NCBI GenBank assembly: GCA_963814805.1
Contig: CAWFER010000023.1
Location: forward strand, 372,001-436,000
DNA: 64,000 nucleotides
Reading direction: 5' to 3'
From: AP-15 sp963814805
Lineage (GTDB): Bacteria > Pseudomonadota > Alphaproteobacteria > ATCC43930 > CGMCC-115725
Below the pieces are notes generated by a model. The model was not told where the DNA came from. It saw nothing but the letters and a program-made list of their open reading frames with translations, and did no database searches. The position numbers were made by a program, and so were the translations under genes. Below are positions 19,374 to 29,594 of the stretch, in pieces. Position 1 is the first letter of the stretch; every line of letters begins with the position of its first letter.

Positions 19374-20145
19374 ATGCGCGGCGGCAGGGTGCTGGCGAGC
19401 CCGATTCTCTGGGTCGGACTGCTGTTTGCCGCACTGCTGCTGCGGATGGATGCGCTGCGGCCCTTTTTTCATTGGGCCTTTCCCGGGGTCGAGCCGGTCA
19501 TCTACGACCGCGCCAGCTTTCTCGAACTGTTTCTGGCGCATCTGCGCCTGGTCGCATCGGCGAGCCTCGCCGCGGTGATCGTCGGCCTGTCGCTCGCGGT
19601 CTTCGTCACCCGACCGGCCGGGCGCGACTTTCGCACCATGGTCGATCTGCTCGCCGGGGTCGGGCAAACCTTTCCGCCGGTCGCGGTGCTGGCGATCGCG
19701 GTGCCGCTGATCGGCTTTGGCGCCTGGCCGACAATCGTCGCGCTGTTTCTCTACGGCCTGCTGCCGATCATCGAAAACACGATCGCCGGCCTGGAGGGCG
19801 TGCCACAGGCGGTGCGCGAAGCGGCCGACGGCATGGGCCTGTCGCCGTGGCAACGGCTGCGCGCGGTCGAGCTGCCGCTTGGCCGCCCCGCTGATCCTCG
19901 CCGGGATCCGGGTCTCGGTCACGATCGCCATCGGCACCGCGACGATCGGCTCGACGGTCGGCGCGCTGACCCTCGGCACGCCGATCTTCGACGGCCTGGT
20001 CGCGAACAAGCTGCCGTTCGTCATCGAGGGCGCCGTGCTGGTCGCCCTGTTCGCGATCCTGACCGATATGCTGTTCGCTCGCCTCGATCGCCGGCTGCGG
20101 CGCCGTAACGGCGACCTCCTGGACGAGGGCCGCGCACGACGATAG
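19374..20145 (+). CDS. Osmoprotectant ABC transporter permease (YehW type), frameshifted
   Basis: The second permease of the transporter, about 257 codons with five or six predicted helices. The EAA loop reads AGLEGVPQAVREAADGMGLS then PWQRLRAVELPL; one frameshift at about 19,880 displaces the C-terminal part (LILAGIRVSVTIAIGTATIG, ending DEGRARR). It starts six bases after the ATPase stop. Together the four genes match the YehZYXW layout, in which two different permeases share one ATPase. Confidence 0.88.
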
Positions 20146-20177
20146 GCTCACTCTACGAAAAAACAGGGAGAGCGGCC

Positions 20178-20813
20178 ATGGCGTCGATACCATGGGTGAT
20201 CAAAGGCTCCGAGTTCGGCAACTGCAATTGCGCCTACGGCTGCCCCTGCCAATTCAATGCCTTGCCGACCCACGGCGACTGCCGCGCCGCCTTTGGCTAT
20301 CGGATCGACGAGGGGCATTTCGGCGAGGTTCGGCTCGACGGGTTGCGTGCGGCGCTGCTGTGCGCTTGGCCCGGCGCGATCCACCAAGGGAACGGCACGA
20401 TGCAGCTGGTCATCGACGAAAACGCCGATGCGCGCCAACGCGACGCGCTGGTCAAGATCCTGTCGGGCGCGGAGACCGAGGCGATGGCGACGATCTGGTG
20501 GATCGTCAATGCGATGTGCTCGACCAAGCTCGAACCGCTGTTCAAGCCGATCGCCTTCGAGGTCGATGTCGAGGCGCGCCGGGCCCGGCTCGCAATACCG
20601 GGCGTCGTCGAGGCCGTGGGCGAGCCGATCCGCAACCCGGTCACCGGCGCCGATCATCGCGCCCGCATCGATTTGCCCAATGGCTTCGAATATCGCCTGG
20701 CCGAAATGGGCAGTGGCGCCACCACCGCCGGAGGGGCGATCAAGCTCGACCTGAAGGACAGCTATGGCCAGTTCGCCCATATCCATCTGAGCAATACTGG
20801 CATCGTCGACTAG
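20178..20813 (+). CDS. DUF1326 domain protein
   Basis: A 211-residue cytoplasmic protein of the DUF1326 family. Near the N-terminus is a CxCx3CxC cluster (C16, C18, C22, C24 in NCNCAYGCPC), probably binding metal. Function is not established. It sits 13 bp before a DUF2182 membrane protein, a pairing that recurs in bacteria and suggests a shared, possibly metal-related role. ATG 20178 has a good ribosome site (CAGGGAGAG). Confidence 0.88.
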   Translation: MASIPWVIKGSEFGNCNCAYGCPCQFNALPTHGDCRAAFGYRIDEGHFGEVRLDGLRAALLCAWPGAIHQGNGTMQLVIDENADARQRDALVKILSGAETEAMATIWWIVNAMCSTKLEPLFKPIAFEVDVEARRARLAIPGVVEAVGEPIRNPVTGADHRARIDLPNGFEYRLAEMGSGATTAGGAIKLDLKDSYGQFAHIHLSNTGIVD

Positions 20814-20826
20814 CCGGCGCCGATCG

Positions 20827-21621
20827 ATGCCGTCCCGTCTGTGGTACGCCGCATTGCGCCACGATCAGGCAGTGGTGCTGGCGGGGCTCGCCAGCGTGGT
20901 CGTGATCGCATGGCTTTATCTGCTGCACGGCGCCGGCATCGGCATGCAGACGATCGAGAACCGGCGCGCGCCAGACGATGGCCATGGCGCCGGCCTGGAC
21001 CCGGCATATGCGGCGCTGATCTTCGTGATGTGGGCGGTGATGATGGCGGCGATGATGCTGCCGAGCGCGGCGCCGACGATCTTGCTGGTCTCTGCGCTCG
21101 CCCGCAACGGCGTCGCCTCGGGCAGCGGCGCGCCGAGCGCCGCCGGGTTCGCCCTCGGCTACATTTCGGTATGGGTTGGGTTCAGTCTGGCCGCGACCCT
21201 GCTGCAATGGGCTCTTTCCCGGCTCGGCCTGCTGTTGCCGCAAGGAATGTTGATCGGGAATGGCATGATCGCCGGCGCCATTCTGGTTGCCGCCGGTATC
21301 TACCAGTGGACGCCGCTAAAACGTGCGTGCCTTGCGCACTGCCGCTCGCCACTCGATTTCCTGATGCGCTATTGGCGCAAAGGAACTCGCCAAGCCCTGG
21401 CATGCGGTGCCCGGCACGGCGCCTTTTGCCTGGGCTGTTGCTGGATGCTGATGGCCCTGCTGTTTATTGGCGGCTTGATGAATCTGCTGTGGATCGCCGC
21501 TCTCGCCCTGCTGGTGCTAATCGAGAAAACCCTGCCGTGGGGCGTCTGGAGCAGCCGCCTGGCCGGCGTCGCGCTGGTCGGCTGGGGCATTCTGACCATA
21601 GCCAGCGCCGCTCACCCCTGA
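20827..21621 (+). CDS. DUF2182 integral membrane protein
   Basis: A 264-residue polytopic membrane protein with the family hallmark WAVMMAAMMLPSAAP near residues 66-80 and about six hydrophobic helices. Cysteine and histidine residues near the second half (CLAHC and ARHGAFCLGCCW) could bind metal; the family is described as predicted metal-binding. It follows the DUF1326 gene and probably works with it. It converges on the HdeD-type gene. Confidence 0.88.
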   Translation: MPSRLWYAALRHDQAVVLAGLASVVVIAWLYLLHGAGIGMQTIENRRAPDDGHGAGLDPAYAALIFVMWAVMMAAMMLPSAAPTILLVSALARNGVASGSGAPSAAGFALGYISVWVGFSLAATLLQWALSRLGLLLPQGMLIGNGMIAGAILVAAGIYQWTPLKRACLAHCRSPLDFLMRYWRKGTRQALACGARHGAFCLGCCWMLMALLFIGGLMNLLWIAALALLVLIEKTLPWGVWSSRLAGVALVGWGILTIASAAHP

Positions 21622-21685
21622 ACATTGCCCGCCCGGACCACCGCCCGTTTCAGCTGGTCTCTCCAGCCCAGCATGCCAGGCCGGA

Positions 21686-22277
21686 TCACGGTTTCTGCGG
21701 GGCCATCGTGCGCGCCGCCAGCGCGGTCATGATCAAGGAAAGACCGAGAAACACCATGTTGATGCCGACCAGCAGGCCGATCGCCCAAGCGGCCGAGCTC
21801 GGCCAGCCATCCCAGATCAGATAGGCGAGCAGCAGATCGACGAGGCCGCTGAACAAGACCCAGCCCCAGCTCGGCAGATGGCGACGGTGCTCGATCGCTA
21901 GGAAGATGGCCGCGATCCCCTCGATGAGGAAAAACGCGCCGAGCCAGATCGTCAGGGTCAAGACGCCGGCGATCGGCCGCAGCACCAGCACTAGCCCGAG
22001 CAGCGATCGCCAGCACGGCGGTCAACAGGGACCAGACGAAACCCGGCATGCTGCGATGCTGCAACACCGAGATCGTGCGGAAGATGCCGCCGACAAAAAA
22101 CAGCCAGCCGATCACGATCGTGATCGCCAGGCTGGCAATTTCCGGCACGGCGATCGCCAGCAGCCCGAGCACCATCATGACGATGCCTTCGGCGAGGAAG
22201 AGCTTCCAATGCGCGTGGATCGCGGCCGCCAGCTGCCCGCGGATCCCATCGAGATCGGTAATTAATTGATTGCTCAT
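21686..22277 (-). CDS. HdeD family membrane protein, frameshifted
   Basis: A six-helix acid-resistance-type membrane protein (HdeD/DUF308). It starts MSNQLITDLDGIRGQL, followed by LFLAEGIVMMVLGLLAIAVP. The frame shifts near 22,000, and the second half (VLTLTIWLGAFFLIEGIAAI, then FSGLVDLLLAYLIW) ends at 21686. About 196 codons when repaired, the family's usual length. HdeD protects enteric bacteria against acid at high density; in alphaproteobacteria the role is not established. Confidence 0.88.
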
Positions 22278-22379
22278 CGTGCTCGCCTTGACCCCTGTCG
22301 GTGGCTCGTGTCAGCGATCATAGCCGATCGGCTTCGGCATTGGCACCGGCGAGGGTTGGTTCGCAAACGCCGCGCCGTT

Positions 22380-23739
22380 TCAGCCACCGTTTCCAACCGC
22401 GCGCATGGCGGCCCTGGCCAACGCATCGCCGCTCTGCCGAGCGGAGGCGGCAACCGTTCCGGCTTTGCTGCTGCCGACCACGGCGAAGACGACGAACCCG
22501 CCTCTTGGACGCGGCGCTATGAAGTAGCGCGCGGTGCGCTCTTCGTTTTGTCCGGTGCAGGACAAGGTCGCGCTGTACACCATGCCGTTGTCGATTTGGC
22601 TCTTCGACCGCGCCGAGGCGAAATCTCCGTTGCACATCCTCGGATCGACCGCGATCAGATTGGAGGCGATGCCGATGCCGCTGACATCGGGACCGGGCGG
22701 GATGATCTTGACCGCACCGGCGGAATTGTCGGACCGCCACACGGCGGCGAAGCTGGCCAGCGCGGCCGGCTTGTCGGTCGCGACGATCCGCGCGTTCGGC
22801 AGATGCGCCGCGGTGAAGAAATCTTGCGCCAGCCTGACTTCCTCGAAATCGGTCGGCGGCGCCGATGGCAGCGCGTCGGCGGCCGGAGGCAGCGAATATG
22901 CCGGCGCCGCGTTGCCGACCGGCGGCCTCGGCGCATCGAGCGCCACGAATTTCGCTCCGGGCGTCGCCGTGAAGGCCAAAGGCGCGGCCCTTGGCCATGG
23001 CGGCGCGGCCCGGCGCTCGCCGTCGCATGTCGCCGGCGCGGTTCCGCTCCCCGGCGCTGCAGTCGACGCGCCTTTGGCGGCCAGCGGCGCGCCGGCGGCC
23101 GCGGGCTCGGTTGTCCCTGGCGGCGGCGTTGCCGCCGGGGCCCGGCCGATAGCGGGGGACGGAGCCGACGTCGGCTCGACCGCGGGCTCGGTCGCGGCGA
23201 GGGTCTGCGGCGGCGCCGTCGAGGCAGCGCGTTTCGAGCGCGACCGACTGCTGCACGCAATTCGCTCAATTCGGCCATCGCCGCGCGGGCGCCGTTGAGC
23301 TCGAACAAATAAGATTGCCCGTCGGCGATCACGTTCAGCTCGGAGCTGCGGCGCAGGCGATCGATCAGATCGCATTGTCGTCGGGCAGCACAACCAGCAC
23401 GACCTGCCGGTTCGGGATGGTGCCGACCACGGCCACCCGACGACCGTTATCGAAGCGCAACGCGACCGGCAGTTTTGCTTGCGGGGCAAATGCCCATTGC
23501 GGATCGATAAACCCGAGCCACCAACGCCCGGCATCGGTGAGCAGGATGAACATATTGATGCCGCTGTCGTAGGCCACACCCGCCGAGCAGTGGGTAAAGC
23601 TGCCGGTTCGGTCGTCGGTATAGGCGCCGCCCGACCAAAAACCGACCCGAAACGCGCGCAGCGGCCCCGCGGCGTCGGCCATGCCTGCGCACCACACCAA
23701 GGCCGCCGCGACGATCGCAGCGATACGAGCGTAAGACAT
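22380..23739 (-). CDS. Secreted protein of unknown function, frameshifted
   Basis: ATG 23739 begins a signal peptide (MSYARIAAIVAAALVWCAG) followed by a beta-rich domain (RAFRVGFWSGGAYTDDRTGS) that may bind or sense a ligand. After a frameshift near 23,370 comes a helical region (DLIDRLRRSSELNVIADGQS). A further shift near 23,220 leads into a long Ala/Pro/Thr linker and a C-terminal domain (FFTAAHLPNARIVATDKPAA, then CNGDFASARSKSQIDNGMVY), stopping at 22380. About 450 codons repaired. No family is recognised; the architecture suggests a periplasmic protein with two folded domains. Confidence 0.65.
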
Positions 23740-23939
23740 CGCACCCCCTCCGTCTCGGGGCAAATTTAACACTTTTTTGACGGAGCCAACCAGTCGGAGC
23801 ATGGTCGCCGGCGGCACGCGGTTGAGCGATCGGATGGCGGCGAACCGACACCCATGTCCAACCGTGTCGGGTTAGTTCAGGCCACGGCAGCTGGGATTGA
23901 ACCGCCAAGCTCAGCCCTCAGTAAGCCCGGCGCTGCGGT

Positions 23940-25370
23940 TCATACCGCAGGACGAGTTCTGACCTCGTCCGCCACCTTGCGCGGCAGGAACTGGCCGTCC
24001 TTGAGGTCGCCGGCGAAAGCGCCGCCTTCGACGACGATCTTGCCGCGCAGCATGGTCAAGGACGGCCAGGCGGCGAGGTCACGGCCCTCCCACGGACTGT
24101 AATCGGCCTCGTGCATTTCAGCGGCGCGCACAACGTGGCGGCGGCGCGGGTCGAGCACCACGATGTCGGCGTCTGAGCCCACCGCCAGCGCGCCCTTGCG
24201 CGGGTAGAGGCCCATGATCTTTGCGGCGTTGGCCGAGACCAGCCCGACGAAATCCAACAAACTGCGACGGCGCTTTTCTACCGTCTCGGTATAGATCAAC
24301 GACAGCCGCGGCTCGACCCCGGCGTTGCCGCCGGTGGTGTCGTCGATCTGGCGGCCTTGCAATTTGATCCTGCAGCGGGCAGCAGATCTCGTCGGTGGCG
24401 ACGGTCTGGATGGCGCCATGATCGGTCGCCGCCCATAGCGCCTGCTGGTCTGCCGGAAATTTCAGCGACGGATAGGTGTGATAGATCTGGCCGTTCGGGC
24501 GCTTATAGTCTTCGCAATTGTAGAGCAGGTACTGGTGCAGGGTCTCGCCGTAGATCGGCGCGCCGTTCGCCCGCGCCGCCGCGATCGCTTGACGCCGGTC
24601 GCGGCCGAAGTGTGCATCATGTAGAGTGCGGCGCCCTCGATACTGGCGGCGAGCCGGATCACCCGGTTGAACGCCAGATCCTCCGACAGGGTGTTGTGCA
24701 CCTCGGCCATGTTCTCGAAGCCGACCCGGTCTTCGCGAATGAGCTTTTCGTACATGTGCATGACGAGGTCGTTGTCCTCGGCGTGGATCGCGGCGATGCC
24801 GCCGGCCGTGGCGAGAACCTTCAGAACCTCCCAGATGTCGCCGAAATCGACCATCCGGCCTTTGCGGCTGGGGGTGATGTCGGTGGTGAAAATCTTGACG
24901 CTGGGATGCCCGGCCTGAACCGCCTCGGCCAGTTGCGGCGGCAATTCAGGCGCTAGCTTACCTTGGACCATCGTGTGAAACGCATAGTCGCAATGGCAGT
25001 CGCCAGCCCATTCCTGCTGCCGCCGCTCGATCGCTTGCTGCACATTGTCGCCGTCGCCGACCAGCGCGAAATCGAGGATCGTCGTGGTGCCGCCGTGCAA
25101 CGCCGCCTGGCTGACCCGCGCCGGCCCGTCGGTCATCTGATGCTGCGTCGTGCCGGGCACGACGATCGGCCAGCGGCAATGGACATGCGGGTCGATCCCG
25201 CCCGGAATGACGATCTGCCCGCCGGCGTCGACCGTTCGGAAGGCGCCGACCGCGGCGAGGCTGCCCGGCGCGCCGATCGCGGCGATCTTGCCGCGGGCAA
25301 CGCCAATATCGACCCGTTCCTCTCCGGTGGGCAGAATCGCCAGACCGTTGGCGACAACGATGTCGATCAT
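23940..25370 (-). CDS. Dihydropyrimidinase/hydantoinase family amidohydrolase, frameshifted
   Basis: A 476-codon D-hydantoinase-type enzyme that opens cyclic ureides. Metal ligands H62 and H64 (DPHVHC) and the carbamylated lysine K159 (HPSVKIF) are visible, with further histidines in AAIHAEDND and YMMHTSA. Frameshifts near 24,590 and 24,370 split the last third; the ending (IMGLYPRKGALAVGSDADIV) is intact and stops at 23940. ATG 25370 gives the standard N-terminus. The gene is followed downstream by a secreted-protein gene and has no pyrimidine-pathway partners nearby. Confidence 0.9.
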
Positions 25371-25470
25371 GCAACCTCCTCGGGCCGGTCCGGACGACGA
25401 ACCCATCTTGCCCTGACTGGAGTTTACCGCCCTCGGACCGATGGAGCCATTCGAACATGAATTTTGGCAG

Positions 25471-25767
25471 TCATGCGCTCACCGGGCCGACGATGCTCCC
25501 AAGCCGGGCACCGCCAGAGCGAATTAAGGCGTTTTTAGGAAGCGAGCACTGCACCGGAAATTCTGACGTATTCCTGATGTAAATTGGACGCATCTTTGAT
25601 CGTTCTGTGGCAAAATCATGTCGATGCAGGGTCTGAAGGGCAACATCGGCTAGGTAAAGCAACTTTTCGCGCAATTGGTATCCAAAGAAAACCGTTCCAT
25701 CCGGACTTTTGCGCTTGTGCTCCTCCGAATCGTAGCTTCTGGGTGCGATGTGTTGTGTTTCAAGCAC
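25471..25767 (-). CDS. Possible small protein in an AT-richer gap (doubtful)
   Basis: The ~480 bp between the hydantoinase and the phosphoribosyltransferase-like gene are clearly less GC-rich than their surroundings. The only open stretch is 98 codons on the minus strand from a GTG start, with a plausible helical middle (GTVFFGYQLREKLLYLADVA). No family is recognised and no ribosome site is obvious. It could be a remnant of the mobile cargo that includes the next three genes. Otherwise nothing was identified here. Confidence 0.25.
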   Translation of the reverse strand: MLETQHIAPRSYDSEEHKRKSPDGTVFFGYQLREKLLYLADVALQTLHRHDFATERSKMRPIYIRNTSEFPVQCSLPKNALIRSGGARLGSIVGPVSA

Positions 25768-25850
25768 CCGATCCCGTCATTCAGTGCCGTGGTACCGATG
25801 CGACGTGGATCACGTCATCGGCCGCGGAGTATGCACAGAGTTATTGATGA

Positions 25851-26606
25851 TTGGAGCATGGCGTGATCGAGACCCAAACAAACCTTACTGACTTGAAGAG
25901 GCAAATGACCTTTGTCGATTTCAACGATGCAAATTTTCACCTATCGGTCAGCGATGGAGAGCGATCTCAGAACAAGGATACATTGCTGAATGCGCTAATC
26001 TATCGACCAACAATATATCAACGTAACGACATCAAATGGATCGCCGCTCACGCTTGGCGGGCCAAAGCCAAGGAACAAGGCATAGCGGCGTTGAAGGAAG
26101 CGAAACGATGTCTCGATCCGAGCTTGATCACGGAGGCCGCCGAGCCTATTGCGGCGCTTATTCGCCAATTGATTGGCACGGTACCCGCACAGGCGATGAC
26201 CTGTGTTCCGTGCGGTCATTCCCGCCGACCCGACTGTTTTGGAAAACAGCTTGCCCACCGCGTGGCCCAATTGCTGGGAGTGCCTTTCATCCAGGTCTTT
26301 GCCGATCGGCCCTGCCCCGGGGTCAGTCATCCACGACGCTCAGCAAAGCTTCCGCCACTCCAGCAGATCGGCAACCCTCCTCGATCGGTTATACTCGTCG
26401 ATGATCTCTCTACCTCCGGGCGGCATCTTGAGGAAGTGGTCCTCGCCATGCGCCGGCTCGGGGCGTCTGCGTCGGCGTTCGCGTGGATCTCTGGCTCGGC
26501 GACCCGGGGAACGTCATTGTCCGAGATGTCCTTCGAATCAGCAAAGCAGCACCTCTCTCGCCCTGCCGAAGTTCCCAGTCGCTCTTGGGGAAGGTCGATC
26601 GAGTGA
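25851..26606 (+). CDS. ComF-like phosphoribosyltransferase-domain protein in an accessory patch
   Basis: About 250 residues. The C-terminal half contains the PRPP-binding signature VILVDDLSTSGRHLEEVV (about residues 180-197) and an upstream cysteine/histidine pattern (CVPCGHSRRPDCFG) suggesting bound metal. Such PRTase-like proteins occur in ComF-type and phage-linked genes; the substrate is unknown. Possible starts are TTG 25851, GTG 25863 or ATG 25905. Codon use is more AT-rich than the flanks, which fits transfer. It lies in tandem with an unknown protein and a terminase-like protein. Confidence 0.55.
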   Translation: MEHGVIETQTNLTDLKRQMTFVDFNDANFHLSVSDGERSQNKDTLLNALIYRPTIYQRNDIKWIAAHAWRAKAKEQGIAALKEAKRCLDPSLITEAAEPIAALIRQLIGTVPAQAMTCVPCGHSRRPDCFGKQLAHRVAQLLGVPFIQVFADRPCPGVSHPRRSAKLPPLQQIGNPPRSVILVDDLSTSGRHLEEVVLAMRRLGASASAFAWISGSATRGTSLSEMSFESAKQHLSRPAEVPSRSWGRSIE

Positions 26607-26618
26607 AATTGCCTCTCC

Positions 26619-26891
26619 ATGGCGAAGGTCCCGACATTAATTTTATGTGTGCAAGCGGTCAAACGGCATCCACCAAGTTGGCTCGCGGCTCAAGTCGCTG
26701 ACATCATTTTGCCTCCCTCGCCCGCCTGCGCTGGACTGGTTTTTGACGGTCGACGCGGTAGGGTGAGCATTGTCGTCTTGTCGGAAGGCGAAGTGGTGAT
26801 GGTGGTCAAGCACACGGCTCAGAAAGTTCGCTACCAGTCTGGTCCGCGACTAGACGCCATTCATCAGTTCGGCCGGAGCGTCACCGGTTAA
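26619..26891 (+). CDS. Hypothetical protein (90 aa)
   Basis: Unknown family. ATG 26619 lies 12 bp after the stop of the PRTase-like gene and the stop is 22 bp before the terminase-like gene, so the three look co-transcribed. The protein has a beta-rich second half (GLVFDGRRGRVSIVVLSEGE then VVMVVKHTAQKVRY) with no membrane segment. Base composition is intermediate. It could be a partner of the PRTase-like protein. Confidence 0.45.
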   Translation: MAKVPTLILCVQAVKRHPPSWLAAQVADIILPPSPACAGLVFDGRRGRVSIVVLSEGEVVMVVKHTAQKVRYQSGPRLDAIHQFGRSVTG

Positions 26892-26913
26892 ACCGCGTGG
26901 GGATGCGCGAGCG

Positions 26914-27414
26914 ATGCAGGCGCCGAGGCTCAGCCGGGAACGGCAACAGCGCTTCCTGGCAGCTCTGGCCGATGCCGGAGATGTTTCGGCTGCGGCTACA
27001 GCGGCAGGGGTCAGCAAAGCACGGGTGGACGAGATCCGCAAACTCGACGCTGAGTTTTCAACAGAATGGGAAACAGCCCAGCGGATCTGGGCCGATAAGC
27101 TGGAACAGGAAGCAAGGAGGCGGGCTGTTGAGGGCGTCCGCGAGCCGCTCGTCAGCGACGGCAAGATCGTTCGTGACGACGACGGGCAGCCGATCGTCGT
27201 GCGCCGCTACTCCGACGGGTTGCTGCTTGCGTTCTTGAGGACCCATCGCCCTGAGACGTTTCATGATTACAAAATGGTGGAGATCACGATCCATCCTCGC
27301 TGGCTGCAATATCTGCTGGCGGCATTTGTGGTCGCCTTCACGGTGTGGGTTGTCGGCGACCTAACGTTGCAGGCGGCACAAGATCGCGCCACGATCATCG
27401 AAGAACCTCGATAA
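26914..27414 (+). CDS. Terminase-small-subunit-like HTH protein with C-terminal membrane segment
   Basis: Residues ~5-60 (RERQQRFLAALADAGDVSAA, then ATAAGVSKARVDEIRKLD) resemble the helix-turn-helix of phage small terminase subunits, and residues 70-115 keep the family pattern LLLAFLRTHRPETF. Unlike ordinary terminases, about 25 C-terminal residues (LQYLLAAFVVAFTVWVVGDL) form a likely transmembrane helix. A terminase subunit would not normally be membrane-bound, so this may be an exapted phage gene. No large terminase, portal or capsid gene is nearby. Confidence 0.6.
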   Translation: MQAPRLSRERQQRFLAALADAGDVSAAATAAGVSKARVDEIRKLDAEFSTEWETAQRIWADKLEQEARRRAVEGVREPLVSDGKIVRDDDGQPIVVRRYSDGLLLAFLRTHRPETFHDYKMVEITIHPRWLQYLLAAFVVAFTVWVVGDLTLQAAQDRATIIEEPR

Positions 27415-27514
27415 CGGCGAACTGGCGCTGACGCGTCGACGCCGAAACGCGGTCTCCGCGGGCTCGGCCAGATCGCGCCGCAGGTCCTCCTACGGCCGCG
27501 GGATCATATCTGGT

Positions 27515-28615
27515 TCAGGCGACGCGGTAGCGCTCGATCGTCGCCTTGTTGAATTTGAGGCCGAGGCCGGGGCCGGTCGGCATCATGAGTTCGCCGTTGT
27601 GCTGCTGCGGCGCCTCCTCGAACAGCGGCGTCAGCCACGGCATGTATTCGACGGTCAGCCCGTTCGGGATCGCCCCGATCAGATGGACGTGGACCTCGGG
27701 GATCAGGTGGCTGACCACCGGCAGGTTGAAGGCCTCGGCCATGCCGGCGACCTTGAGCCATTGCGTGATGCCGCCGACCCGCACCAGATCGATCATCACC
27801 ACATCGACCGAGCGGGCCTCGACCATGTGGCGGAACGGCACGATGCCCCAGACATATTCGCCGCCGGCCACCGGGGTCGACAGCGCCGCGGTGACGCGGG
27901 CCAGACCGGGATAGTCGTCGGCGGTGGTCACGTCTTCGAGCCAGAACAGGCCGACCCCGACGTCCTCGACCCGGCGGCCGATGTCGATCGCCTGCTCCGG
28001 CCGCCAGCGCTGGTTGATGTCGCACATCAGCTTGATGTCGGGGCCGATCGCCTCGCGCACCCGGCGCATGCGCTCGACCTCCTTTGCCGGCGTGGTCTCG
28101 CCGGGCAGTGCCAGCTGCGTCTTCATCTCGCGCCAGCCCTTTTCCTTCAGGGTGGCGGCAGCCCGAACCACCCGGTCGAGCGAGAGACCGCGCATCAACG
28201 CGCCGCTGGCATAGGTCGGGACCCGGTCGCGCGCCCCGCCGAGCAATTTCCACAATGGCAGACCCATCGCCTTGCCGCGCAGATCCCAGAGCGCGATATC
28301 GATCGCCGAATGAGCCAGGTTGAAGACGCCGCCCGGTCCGGCCGAGCCTGCCGCAGCGCGCAATTTCGCCGCGACCGCCTCGACCCGCACCGGGTCCTCG
28401 CCGACGGCGAGCGCCCCCAGCTCCTCGACCGCGCGTTTGAGTGTCCCGGTCAGGGCTCCGCCGAAATAGGTGGCGCCGACTCCGACCGCGCCGTCGTCGG
28501 TCTCGATTTCGAGGGTGACGATCGGGCGGGTCCCGTTCGGATTCTCAGCGGCGCCGGCGAGCGGCTCGTCGGCCGGGAGTGCGACGATATTGGCGCGAAT
28601 GCCGGTGACTTTCAT
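27515..28615 (-). CDS. Mandelate racemase/muconate lactonizing enzyme family (enolase superfamily)
   Basis: A 366-residue enolase-superfamily enzyme. Metal ligands D199 (MCDINQRW), E227 (FWLEDV) and E253 (AGGEYVW) are in place, with K165 in the KxK position and H303 (SHLIPEVHVH) as a possible second base. These enzymes abstract an alpha-proton from a carboxylate, for example in sugar-acid dehydration; the substrate here is not determined. It lies directly downstream of a class II aldolase gene (18 bp), which suggests a small sugar-acid or hydroxy-acid catabolic operon. Confidence 0.9.
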   Translation of the reverse strand: MKVTGIRANIVALPADEPLAGAAENPNGTRPIVTLEIETDDGAVGVGATYFGGALTGTLKRAVEELGALAVGEDPVRVEAVAAKLRAAAGSAGPGGVFNLAHSAIDIALWDLRGKAMGLPLWKLLGGARDRVPTYASGALMRGLSLDRVVRAAATLKEKGWREMKTQLALPGETTPAKEVERMRRVREAIGPDIKLMCDINQRWRPEQAIDIGRRVEDVGVGLFWLEDVTTADDYPGLARVTAALSTPVAGGEYVWGIVPFRHMVEARSVDVVMIDLVRVGGITQWLKVAGMAEAFNLPVVSHLIPEVHVHLIGAIPNGLTVEYMPWLTPLFEEAPQQHNGELMMPTGPGLGLKFNKATIERYRVA

Positions 28616-28633
28616 CGGGCGGCCTCCCTCTGG

Positions 28634-29419
28634 TCAGTTCTTGTAGCCGGGATCGAGGCGATCGCACAGCCGCAGCAAGGCCGGCCATTCGCGCTGGCCC
28701 TGGAGGCGCGGCATGTTGCCGGAAAACTGAGCGGCCTGGCGCTCGCAGGTGTCTGCTGACGGCGCCACCATCTTGGCGCCGGCGGCGACCGCGGCCTGGA
28801 TCTTCAGCTGCGCCTCGGCCGAGCGCTCGAAATGATAGGTCAGCGAAAACGCCTCGGCGACGTTGCGGCCGGTAGCCAGCAGGCCATGGTTGCGCAATAC
28901 CAGCACCGGATACTGGGCGATGTCGTATTGCAGGCGCTCGCGCTCATCCATGTCGAGCGAGACACCCTCGTAATCGTGGTAGCCGAGCCGGTTGTAGAAC
29001 CGCATCGCCCATTGCGAGAGCGGCAGCAGCCCCTCTTCGAGCGCGCCGACCGCGATGTCGGCCTCGGTATGGGTGTGGACGACGCACTCGACGTCGGGCC
29101 GGCCGAGATAGATCGCGCCGTGGATCACGACGCCGGCATTGATCGGCTCATATTCGGAGGGCTCGATCAAATGACCGTCCGCGATATCGACCTTCAACAG
29201 GTTCGAGGCGGTGATCTCGTCGAACATCAGCCCCGACGGGTTGATCAGCATCTGGTCGGTGGTGCCCGGCACCCGCGCCGAGTTGTGGGTCAGCACCAGA
29301 TCGTCCCAGCCGAAATGCGCGATCAGCCGATAGCAAGCGGCGAGATCGACCCGCACCTTCCATTCCTCCGGGCTGATATGCGCCGGCCGGTTCGAGATGT
29401 TGGCTTCGAGCGTGTCCAT
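28634..29419 (-). CDS. Class II aldolase/adducin family protein
   Basis: A 261-residue zinc-dependent aldolase-fold protein, related to fuculose-phosphate aldolase. The metal-binding VVHTHTEAD motif and a third histidine in LVLRNHGLLATG are present, and the N-terminal HNSARVPGTTDQMLINPSGL is typical. ATG 29419 (MDTLEANISNRPAHISPEEW) is preferred; the frame is open about 100 bp further but without conserved sequence. Members cleave hydroxy-sugar phosphates or act as decarboxylases. It heads an operon with the enolase-superfamily gene. Confidence 0.9.
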   Translation of the reverse strand: MDTLEANISNRPAHISPEEWKVRVDLAACYRLIAHFGWDDLVLTHNSARVPGTTDQMLINPSGLMFDEITASNLLKVDIADGHLIEPSEYEPINAGVVIHGAIYLGRPDVECVVHTHTEADIAVGALEEGLLPLSQWAMRFYNRLGYHDYEGVSLDMDERERLQYDIAQYPVLVLRNHGLLATGRNVAEAFSLTYHFERSAEAQLKIQAAVAAGAKMVAPSADTCERQAAQFSGNMPRLQGQREWPALLRLCDRLDPGYKN

Positions 29420-29594
29420 AATTGTCTCCTCTCGACTGCGTCTTGCTTGATCAGGAACTGAGCTCCCGGCGGATCCGAACCCTGAGGCCGATAATAACGC
29501 TGATTGGAACTCGAACACTCTTCGATGCGGGGATCGCCATGATGGATCGCCGGATCGATGACAATTCAGTCACGCCAGTACACTGAGCGAAGCC

